A stretch of DNA of 5,390 bases, taken from positions 1-5,390 of the forward strand of contig JAFMRP010000415.1 of assembly GCA_017354095.1 (NCBI GenBank), written 5' to 3'. The position numbers were made by a program, and so were the translations under genes. Of this stretch, positions 1 through 5,390 are shown in pieces. The notes beneath the pieces are model-generated. The model did no database searches. It worked only from the letters and a program-made list of their open reading frames with translations, and had not been told where the DNA came from. The DNA comes from Ktedonobacteraceae bacterium. Lineage in GTDB: Bacteria > Chloroflexota > Ktedonobacteria > Ktedonobacterales > Ktedonobacteraceae. Each line of letters starts with the position of its first letter. The first letter of the stretch is position 1.

Positions 1-558
1 CTTATCAGATCGCTTCGAGTACTATTGCCACGGCAATTGTATGTACACCTCAGTCCAGGCGTCGAGCAGGCATTCTCCGGTTCCTACCACCTGGAATCAC
101 ATGGTCTGCACTACAAAATGGCGCTCCGCCATCCCGCAGCGTTGAATGCGATCGATACCGAGCACGTCATCCAACTCTCCACCGCCGATCGCGCGGAGGT
201 AGAGGAGTTTTACCGAGTAAGCTACCCAAACAACAGTTTTGATCCGCGTATGCTAGAAACAGAATGTTACTATGGCATTCGGCAGCAGGGAAAGCTGGTC
301 AGCATCGCCGGCATTCACGTCTACTCACCGCGCTATCGTGTGGCCGCTCTCGGCAATGTCACCACTCATCCAAACCGACGTGGTCAGGGCCTGGGCAGGA
401 CAGTCTGCGCCAGTCTAAGCCAGGCATTGTATGCAACCGTTGATCATATAGGACTGAACGTCAAAGCTGACAACACCAGCGCCATTGCCTGCTACAAGCG
501 GCTGGGTTTTGAGATCATCGCCGAATATACCGAGTTCACCTGCACACTGCAGCGCTAA
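1..558 (+). CDS. GNAT-family N-acetyltransferase, C-terminal part (5' end outside window)
   Basis: The reading frame is open from the first base and ends at TAA 556-558, giving 185 visible residues. The TTG at 25 has no convincing ribosome binding site, so the true start probably lies upstream. The C-terminal half is a GNAT fold. The acetyl-CoA pyrophosphate-binding loop (motif A) appears as NVTTHPNRRGQGLG, with the R-R-G-Q-G-L-G core at bases 376-396. It is followed by the motif B region N-T-S-A-I-A-C-Y-K-R-L-G-F (about bases 472-510), typical of the family. Such enzymes move an acetyl group from acetyl-CoA to an amine; the substrate cannot be read from the sequence. The visible N-terminal region (LPRQLYVHLSPG onward) suggests a two-part protein of roughly 250-300 residues, like other GNATs with an N-terminal extension; this length is inference. 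The protein is probably cytosolic, with no membrane segment seen. The gene is convergent with the permease and separated from it by a hairpin terminator. Family assignment is secure; specific function is unknown. Confidence 0.9.
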   Translation, partial: LIRSLRVLLPRQLYVHLSPGVEQAFSGSYHLESHGLHYKMALRHPAALNAIDTEHVIQLSTADRAEVEEFYRVSYPNNSFDPRMLETECYYGIRQQGKLVSIAGIHVYSPRYRVAALGNVTTHPNRRGQGLGRTVCASLSQALYATVDHIGLNVKADNTSAIACYKRLGFEIIAEYTEFTCTLQR

Positions 559-580
559 ATGGAGAAAAGAATAGATAGCG

Positions 581-611
581 AAACGGCCTGGACTTCCTGT
601 CCAGGCCGTTT
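581..611. terminator. Bidirectional intrinsic terminator between convergent genes
   Basis: A perfect 13-bp inverted repeat (581-593 against 599-611, arm AAACGGCCTGGAC) encloses a 5-base loop, TTCCT. On the + strand the stem runs into four T residues (609-612); on the - strand it ends in three. It starts 22 bases after the GNAT stop and 23 bases beyond the permease stop on the other strand. This is the expected place for a shared terminator of two convergent genes. The short T tracts leave efficiency uncertain. Confidence 0.85.
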
Positions 612-634
612 TATCTGAAGTTTAGAAAGAAGGG

Positions 635-2044
635 TTAGCGGTCGTACTTCTTCATTTCCCAGCGCCGCAGGGGATAATAGACAACGGCAGCGACGATAAC
701 CGCCAGTGGGAAACCAACGTCAGCGTCTGCCAGCAGCTTCGCCAGCGGTCCCTCATAGCCAATCACCGAAGCCTGATTAACGCCCAGCAGAGCAATGCCG
801 ATGCCAACAACCAGAGCAACAATAGCCGCGATTCCAACAGGGAGTTTGCTGGGGTTGGTGTAATCCTCCGCCTTGTACACGCCTTTGCGAATAACATGCT
901 CCAGCAGGACAATAGCATTCCAGGCACCCAGCCAGTAGGCCATCATCAGCAGGAAGCCCATCAGATTAAGATTGAGGTTAGCCTGCAGCACCAGCGCGAC
1001 GGCAAGGTAGGCCACCGCGCCAACAATGGTAAGGACCCAGCGTTTCACCCTTACGCCAACGGCCTGCAGCGAGAGCGCGAAGCTATAGTCGGTTGGAGCA
1101 TTATTCAGGATGATGCTGACCGCCAGCAGCAGGAGCACCACACTCTGGACAGGACCATTGCCGATCAGTTGAGAGATCAAAGAGCCGGTATCAGGCAAAG
1201 CCTGAGTATTGGCCGGAAGGCCGGTTATCAGCAGCGCGCCCAGGCTCTCCAGAAGCACTGTCACAATAAACATGCCAAAGAAAGAATAGAGAAAGACTTT
1301 CCTGGAAGAAATACTGGTCGGCTGATGACGAGTGTAGTCCGCCGCATACGATGACCAGCCAATCGCGTTGCCGAAGACAGCGCCACCAAAGGTCAAAATG
1401 CCAACCAATAGCCCTGCGCCACTGGCAGTAGTGGGAACTCCAACATTCAAGTGGGAAACGCTCGCGAACAAGACATAGCCAAAAAGGACGAACATGGGTA
1501 TCCAGGCGAAACGCTCAAAGCGGTGCATAATAAAGTAGCCGAAGGTACTGAGCAGAGCCGTTGCGATCACCAGAATGATTAATCCCAACCAGGTGGGCAG
1601 GCTGCCGCCACTCCAGGATGTCAGCAGAGTAGCACCGATAGCCGCATTCACAGCATTCCAGCCAATAGCTGTCAGGGCATTGAGAAACGAGGTCACCCTC
1701 GCTCCCTGGAAGCCAAATGCAAAGCGCCCCAACGGCATCTGAGCCAGGCCCGTTTTCGGGCCCAACGTGCTCAGAAACGCTACAGGAAGCGCACCCAGGA
1801 TATTGAAGGCAATAATAACTGCGACTGATCCCCAGAAACCCAATCCATAATAGAAACTCAGGGCACCTAGCGATACAGTGACAACCACAGCATTGGCTGA
1901 CCACCACAGCAACATGGTATCCGCCAGTTGTGTATGGTGACGCTCTCCCTCGGGAATCCGCTCGATGCCGACCACCTCAAATCCGGTCGATATCGACAGC
2001 TGTTCCTCCTGAGTGTTTTTTGCCTCAGTTGCAGCTTCACTCAT
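635..2044 (-). CDS. NCS1-family purine/cytosine-type permease
   Basis: A complete 469-residue polytopic membrane protein, the usual length for NCS1 nucleobase:cation symporters (cytosine, purines, uracil, allantoin, thiamine, hydantoin). After a hydrophilic N-terminus come the family hallmarks: FEVVGIERIPEGER, then L-W-W-S-A-N opening the first membrane helix. Next is G-P-K-T-G-L-A-Q-M-P-L-G-R-F-A-F-G-F-Q-G, then A-I-G-W-N-A-V-N, and mid-protein W-S-S-Y-A-A-D-Y-T-R with the following membrane helix. About twelve hydrophobic segments can be counted. The last is followed by a short basic tail (RRWEMKKYDR). It should import a nucleobase-like compound with a cation; the exact substrate cannot be told. 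Start choice: ATG 2042-2044 has a weak GAG ribosome-binding element 8 bases upstream and a promoter-like pair just beyond it. An in-frame GTG at 2120-2122 would add 26 atypical residues, has no ribosome binding site, and lies upstream of that promoter. No catabolic enzyme for its substrate is adjacent. Confidence 0.93.
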   Translation of the reverse strand: MSEAATEAKNTQEEQLSISTGFEVVGIERIPEGERHHTQLADTMLLWWSANAVVVTVSLGALSFYYGLGFWGSVAVIIAFNILGALPVAFLSTLGPKTGLAQMPLGRFAFGFQGARVTSFLNALTAIGWNAVNAAIGATLLTSWSGGSLPTWLGLIILVIATALLSTFGYFIMHRFERFAWIPMFVLFGYVLFASVSHLNVGVPTTASGAGLLVGILTFGGAVFGNAIGWSSYAADYTRHQPTSISSRKVFLYSFFGMFIVTVLLESLGALLITGLPANTQALPDTGSLISQLIGNGPVQSVVLLLLAVSIILNNAPTDYSFALSLQAVGVRVKRWVLTIVGAVAYLAVALVLQANLNLNLMGFLLMMAYWLGAWNAIVLLEHVIRKGVYKAEDYTNPSKLPVGIAAIVALVVGIGIALLGVNQASVIGYEGPLAKLLADADVGFPLAVIVAAVVYYPLRRWEMKKYDR

Positions 2045-2071
2045 TAAAAGTTCTCGCTTTCTAACTAAAAG

Positions 2072-2100
2072 AAAATAATAAAAAGGGATAGGGTTGTAAA
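2072..2100 (-). promoter_or_regulatory. Candidate sigma-70-type promoter of the permease gene
   Basis: Read on the - strand, a TTTACA -35-like box (2095-2100) and a TATTTT -10-like box (2072-2077) are separated by exactly 17 bases of AT-rich DNA. Transcription would begin near 2065, giving a leader of about 20 bases before the ATG at 2044. Each box matches the consensus only partly, so this is a candidate. Its position supports the shorter permease start. Confidence 0.35.
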
Positions 2101-2158
2101 TGTCTGTTATGGCATCTGCCACTTAGATAATGGGATTAGCATATATACGCATGTCAGG

Positions 2159-4111
2159 TCAGCTTTGCAGTTGCTGCAACAGCACCAGCATATCTGAAGT
2201 ACCCAGAGCAAGCAGATGAGTGGCGGCGGTCCCATCCATCGTCAATGGCGTCCCCTCCATCGCAATAGACGCACCAGGCGAGGCACCTGATAATTGGACG
2301 GTATTCCAACAGCGCATGATGCGATCAGCGCTGACAGAGATGAGCCAGTTCCCATCAGCTGACCAGAACAGGCCAACAACCTCACGTTTATGGCCCGAGA
2401 ACGCGATTAGCCGCCGCTTCTCCTGCACATCCCACAACTGTATTTGAGGATCTTTTTTACCAGCACTGGACGCCAGCAGCCTTCCCTGAGGGCTCCAACG
2501 CAAGTAACGGATTTCGTCTGTGTGAGCTGTGAAATGTCCTATGCGGGCGCCACTACTCACATCCCAGAGATAGATCTGGCGATCCGCTCCGCCAGTAGCA
2601 AGCACCTGGCCGTTTCCAGACCAGGCCAGTGCTGTGATGCCTCCCCGGCTGTGCGCCTGCCATGACGCCTGACTGTTGCCCTGTATATCCCATAGACGCA
2701 GCATCTGATCCCGTCCTCCAGATGCAAGTCTTCCTCCCTGTGGTGACCATTCCAGAGCTGTAATCGCTCCGTCATGTCCCCACCATCCTGGCCCGGCATG
2801 CACCTGAAATGAAGGGGTCGTTATGATCTGCCAGAGGCGAATAGAGGCATCCTCGGCCGCCGAAGCCAGCATACGTCCATCTGGTGACCAGCTCAAAGCA
2901 TTCACGGTAGCCTCATGGCCATTGATCGTACCCAAAGGTGTACCAATGCGCTGCCGAGCAAACCAGATCATAATACGCCGATCTGTACCAGTAGATGCCA
3001 GGTGGATGCCATCCGGGGCCCAGCGTACGACACTGACTTCGGTAGTATGACCAGGCAAGCGGCTCGGAGTGTCTTGTAGGGAAGGTTGAGGCTGATTTCT
3101 CAGCTTCGGCAGATCGCCCAAATATCTCCCAGGTGAAGAAGGGGAAAGTGCTGATAGCGGGCCGCTGTTCGATGCCTGCACAGCCGGGAAAGGGGGAGGT
3201 GTAGGAACCACGCCAGGAGCAGATAGGGCCTTTAAGGATCCACTCGGCTGGCCCTGACCCAGAGCAGCGTACAACATATAAGCAAATTCTAGAATATCAG
3301 GAAAACGTTGAGCTGGTGAGGGACTCAAAGCCCGGATCAACGTTTGTTGTATCGTGGTAGGAAGTGTTGCCAGTATCGTCTCCAGTGGTAAGTCTACCGG
3401 TCGTCTCTGCAACTGCATGTTATCTGTCTTTATCATTCGCGCGTTGAGATGACAGGCCAGTAATTGGCAGATCACTACCGCCAGGGCGTACTGGTCAGAT
3501 ACCGAAAGAATTGTTCCCTGCAGCTGTTCAGGAGCAGTATAAAGAGAAGGAGCGATGCCAGCCTCTCTGGTAAGAAACACATGGTAAAAGTCGCTCACCT
3601 GCACCGCTGTAGGGCTTACGACCAGGCAATTTTCGGGGCGAAGATAGCCATGCACCAGATTTTGCTCATGCACATACTGGAGTGCCTGGGCTACTTGCAG
3701 CGCAATCGATGCGATAGTGGCTACAGGCAAAGACACACCAGCGTGCAGGTAGCGAGCTAGAGAGCCAGTTTCCTCATAGCGCGAAAGAAAGTAGAGAGAA
3801 TTTTCCTGGTTAATCCGGCCAGTATGTTGACACTGATGAATATATGGATGCTGAAGCGCAAGCAATCGTTCCAGGCGCATCAAAGATCCTGGAGGACAGT
3901 GCCTGATTACTTTCACAAACTTTCGTTCCTGAGCCCCAGTTGCAATATACGAATCGGCAGTACCGTGGCGCCTGACAAAGTTTTTAATCTGCCAGTGCTC
4001 AATTAACGCCCCCGCCACGAGGAAGCCACAATTCGGAGTTGTGCACATCAAATCTGGTTCGTTTCTCTGCGATGCAATGTGCCCACCTGATGGGTTCAAG
4101 CAGACATTCAT
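2159..4111 (-). CDS. Kinase-like domain fused to a WD40 beta-propeller (probable pseudokinase)
   Basis: A 650-residue protein from ATG 4111, chosen because AGGTGG lies five bases upstream. GTG 4120 and ATG 4048 are in-frame alternatives. Residues 22-30 (MCTTPNCGF) resemble half of a zinc ribbon. Residues ~39-285 form a Ser/Thr-kinase fold (PkwA-type architecture). Retained are Lys67 (F-V-K-V-I), helix-C Glu81 before QHPYI, APE at 193-195, Asp206 in SDQYALAVV and Arg269. However, the glycine loop is degraded (RRHGTADSY), the catalytic HRD is HGY (154-156, in HGYLRPEN), and DFG is DFY (174-176). The catalytic aspartate is therefore missing and phosphotransfer is unlikely, although Mg/ATP binding is possible. 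A Pro/Ser-rich linker (~287-352) leads to six clear WD40 repeats and one degenerate repeat, enough for a seven-bladed propeller. No membrane helix is seen, so it should act as a cytosolic scaffold or regulator. It lies 124 bases downstream of, and co-directional with, a membrane HAMP protein that may be its partner. Architecture is certain; loss of activity is inferred. Confidence 0.92.
   Translation of the reverse strand: MNVCLNPSGGHIASQRNEPDLMCTTPNCGFLVAGALIEHWQIKNFVRRHGTADSYIATGAQERKFVKVIRHCPPGSLMRLERLLALQHPYIHQCQHTGRINQENSLYFLSRYEETGSLARYLHAGVSLPVATIASIALQVAQALQYVHEQNLVHGYLRPENCLVVSPTAVQVSDFYHVFLTREAGIAPSLYTAPEQLQGTILSVSDQYALAVVICQLLACHLNARMIKTDNMQLQRRPVDLPLETILATLPTTIQQTLIRALSPSPAQRFPDILEFAYMLYAALGQGQPSGSLKALSAPGVVPTPPPFPAVQASNSGPLSALSPSSPGRYLGDLPKLRNQPQPSLQDTPSRLPGHTTEVSVVRWAPDGIHLASTGTDRRIMIWFARQRIGTPLGTINGHEATVNALSWSPDGRMLASAAEDASIRLWQIITTPSFQVHAGPGWWGHDGAITALEWSPQGGRLASGGRDQMLRLWDIQGNSQASWQAHSRGGITALAWSGNGQVLATGGADRQIYLWDVSSGARIGHFTAHTDEIRYLRWSPQGRLLASSAGKKDPQIQLWDVQEKRRLIAFSGHKREVVGLFWSADGNWLISVSADRIMRCWNTVQLSGASPGASIAMEGTPLTMDGTAATHLLALGTSDMLVLLQQLQS
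2171..3058 (-). repeat. Seven tandem WD40 repeats (protein-level) closing a beta-propeller
   Basis: Repeats start with GH- or AH-like dipeptides and end with W-D-like ones. The openings are LPGHTTEV, INGHEATV, WWGHDGAI, WQAHSRGGI, FTAHTDEI and FSGHKREV. The closings are IMIWFA, IRLWQI, LRLWDI, IYLWDV, IQLWDV and MRCWNT. A seventh unit (from about residue 617, AMEGTPLTMDG to LVLLQQL) has lost the GH and WD signatures but keeps the strand pattern. It would close a seven-bladed ring that binds partner proteins. The repeats are diverged at DNA level, so recent duplication is unlikely. Confidence 0.85.
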
Positions 4112-4116
4112 CCTAC

Positions 4117-4122
4117 CCACCT
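4117..4122 (-). promoter_or_regulatory. Ribosome binding site of the pseudokinase gene
   Basis: On the - strand AGGTGG sits five bases before ATG 4111. It decides the start of the kinase/WD40 protein over GTG 4120, which overlaps the site, and over ATG 4048, which has only a weak, distant purine run. It directly abuts the end of an 8-bp inverted repeat. Confidence 0.55.
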
Positions 4123-4163
4123 GTGGCGTTAGGTCCCTACTCCATACAATGGAGCAACGCCAC
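4123..4163 (-). promoter_or_regulatory. Structured 5' leader of the pseudokinase gene (nested inverted repeats)
   Basis: On the - strand an outer perfect 8-bp inverted repeat, GTGGCGTT (4156-4163) with AACGCCAC (4123-4130), encloses an inner perfect 6-bp hairpin, CTCCAT-TGT-ATGGAG (4140-4154). The outer stem stops exactly where the AGGTGG ribosome binding site begins. No T run follows, so a transcription terminator is unlikely and an effect on translation or RNA stability is more plausible. A purine-rich AGGAAAGGAG lies just upstream (4166-4175). The matches are seen directly; the regulatory role is inferred. It matches no riboswitch class that I recognise. Confidence 0.4.
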
Positions 4164-4235
4164 TTCTCCTTTCCTGTAGCTACATCCTGTATACAAATGC
4201 ATCATTGCATAGCGACCTTAATCAAACAAACACAG

Positions 4236-5390
4236 CTACTCGCCTCTTGGTGGAAATTTGCCCAGGTCCGCAGTGTAGTTTCTGGGGATAGGGGTTACAC
4301 CTGGCGACGAAACACCAGGTGCTCGCACGCTGGCTGATCGTCTCGGGCCTACTTCCTGTACGTAGCCAACCGTTTGCGCCTGTAAATCCTTAAGCACATC
4401 TCGACTGTGCCCAATGCTCTTTTCTAGCTGAAAAAATGCCTGTTCCACTTGAGGAGAGACATTGGAACCTGCTCCCTGGCGTCCCCGCTTCGTGAGTTCG
4501 CCCAGCATATTGAGCCGTGATGCCAACAAGTCCGATGTTTCGCGCAGGCGGCGGAAACGTATTTGCAGGCGGTTTTGCAGGCGCGAGGCAGCAAAGAGTG
4601 CACGGCCCGTTGGAAGAGAACTTGGAGCAGCTGGGGGGTTGGAGATAGACTGCCCTTCGCTCAAATTCTCCAGCGCCCGGTAAATCTGCTCCGCTTCCTG
4701 TCCCATCACCTGATTCTGCTGCAGTTGTTGTGACCAGCGTCCCATACGCTCGATTAAGAGATTCAGACTTTGCGCTACAGGTGCCAGCGGCCCCTGCACC
4801 TGAGCACGTGCAGAGAGGTCTCCACGCGATAGATGAGCATGTACACTCTGTAGATTCTCGATACTAGAGCGCAACTCCTCGTACTGTTCGGCTCGCGTTG
4901 TCGTCGATAACAATTCACGCTGGCTATTCTGGAAAGCCTGCTGTGACTGTTCCAGCGCGACGCGCAATCGCTCATTCAGCATAAGGTTATCTATCAGCGT
5001 CAAAGCCTGACGAATGATCGGCAACAGGAATAGGCCAGCACAAACAAACACAACCTGAATGAGTGGTGCAGTATTACGCAAGGCCACCGCAAAGAGGAGC
5101 AGTCCACAGGTAAAAAGTGCGATCAGAGCTGGAGCAATAGCACGCAGCGCGGCGCCAGTATTTCCCAGACGCGTAGCGCTCCTGACCGGCTCATAAGTAC
5201 GCCGCTGATTCGCCAGCTTCACCAGGTCATTGAGATAGCCCAGAACGGCCCAGCCAATGAAAAGCCAGCTCAGGGGCCAGCCCACGTCCTGTAGAAACCC
5301 TGTGTGATAGATCCCCTCTAATGTGAAATAAGCATAGAGCGAATCGGTCAGAGCCAGTAAGGTAACACCAATGGAGAGGCGCCCAATAGT
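4236..5390 (-). CDS. Membrane sensor protein with HAMP-like domain and coiled coils, no output domain visible (N-terminus outside window)
   Basis: The frame is open from the right edge and ends at TAG 4236-4238, giving 384 visible residues. GTG 5285 would cut into a membrane domain, so the start lies outside. Visible residues 1-130 hold about four hydrophobic helices (near 2-22, 38-57, 85-104, 111-130). The first loop has the pattern D-x-x-Y-A-Y, G-I-Y-x-x-G, D-x-G-W. I recognise this pattern from N-terminal membrane sensor domains of bacterial GGDEF and histidine-kinase proteins. A coiled coil follows (~135-185), then a HAMP-like segment with SRGDLSARAQVQG and SLNLLIERM (~176-220), then another helical region (~263-345) and a Pro/Ser/Arg-rich tail. 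No histidine-kinase, GGDEF, EAL, phosphatase or chemoreceptor-tip domain is seen before the stop. It probably senses a membrane or cytosolic signal and passes it through protein contacts. The next gene downstream, the kinase-like WD40 protein, is the obvious candidate partner. Membrane and HAMP calls are fairly sure; function is inferred. Confidence 0.85.
   Translation of the reverse strand, partial: TIGRLSIGVTLLALTDSLYAYFTLEGIYHTGFLQDVGWPLSWLFIGWAVLGYLNDLVKLANQRRTYEPVRSATRLGNTGAALRAIAPALIALFTCGLLLFAVALRNTAPLIQVVFVCAGLFLLPIIRQALTLIDNLMLNERLRVALEQSQQAFQNSQRELLSTTTRAEQYEELRSSIENLQSVHAHLSRGDLSARAQVQGPLAPVAQSLNLLIERMGRWSQQLQQNQVMGQEAEQIYRALENLSEGQSISNPPAAPSSLPTGRALFAASRLQNRLQIRFRRLRETSDLLASRLNMLGELTKRGRQGAGSNVSPQVEQAFFQLEKSIGHSRDVLKDLQAQTVGYVQEVGPRRSASVRAPGVSSPGVTPIPRNYTADLGKFPPRGE

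Noticed and set aside
896..1354. A 152-codon open frame on the + strand inside the permease gene
   Set aside because: It is antisense to a clear membrane transporter, is full of Gln, His and Arg as expected from the complement of hydrophobic codons, and has no domain pattern or ribosome binding site.
1515..1907. A 130-codon - strand frame overlapping the permease in another frame
   Set aside because: It is a Cys/Gly/Ser-rich product of frame-shifted transmembrane codons, with no supporting start signal; the NCS1 frame explains the region.
2109..2122. Small inverted repeat ATGGC-ATCT-GCCA as a terminator after the pseudokinase gene
   Set aside because: The stem is only 4-5 bp and no T run follows on the - strand, so a terminator cannot be supported.
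2139..2150. Near-palindrome GCATATATACGC between the pseudokinase stop and the permease
   Set aside because: It is imperfect and mostly an alternating AT run expected by chance; it does not overlap the promoter boxes and is too weak for an operator or terminator.
2553..2799. Two - strand frames of 65 and 80 codons inside the WD40 region
   Set aside because: They are out-of-frame readings of the repetitive propeller coding sequence, not separate genes.
3644..3646. The catalytic Asp to Tyr codon as a sequencing error
   Set aside because: It is one base from GAT, but the neighbouring catalytic motifs (glycine loop, catalytic lysine, DFG glycine) are altered too, so an isolated error does not explain the pattern.
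4191..4210. Repeated TGCAT elements (ATGCATCATTGCAT) upstream of the pseudokinase as an operator
   Set aside because: The repeats are five bases long and contain the self-complementary TGCA. No promoter with good spacing can be placed around them.

Overview
The window looks like chromosomal DNA from a free-living, signalling-rich bacterium. A serine/threonine-kinase-like domain fused to a WD40 propeller, beside a membrane HAMP protein, fits a Ktedonobacter-like member of Chloroflexota best, with Actinobacteria as the alternative. This assignment is an inference from protein architecture; there is no rRNA or other marker gene here. Coding density is high. The window holds four protein genes, two cut by its edges, and no tRNA, insertion sequence, CRISPR array or phage gene. 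No stretch of 300 bases lacks a gene.

Left to right: (1) the C-terminal part of a GNAT N-acetyltransferase on the + strand, running in from the left edge; (2) a strong intergenic hairpin that probably terminates transcription from both sides; (3) a complete NCS1-type purine/cytosine-family permease on the - strand, with a plausible own promoter just upstream; (4) a complete - strand gene for a kinase-like domain joined to a seven-bladed WD40 propeller, in which the catalytic aspartate is replaced by tyrosine; (5) a 124-base leader with nested inverted repeats ending at the ribosome binding site of gene 4; (6) a - strand membrane protein with a HAMP-like segment and coiled coils but no recognisable output domain, whose N-terminus lies beyond the right edge.

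Genes 6, 4 and 3 are read in the same direction. Genes 6 and 4 may share a transcript: a membrane sensor without an enzyme, followed by a cytosolic kinase-like scaffold without a catalytic base. The permease probably has its own promoter, although no terminator is visible between it and gene 4. The GNAT gene is convergent and functionally unrelated as far as the sequence shows.

The observations most worth follow-up are the multiply degenerate kinase domain on an intact propeller, its possible partnership with the output-less HAMP protein, and the structured leader with two mutually exclusive foldings next to the pseudokinase ribosome binding site.
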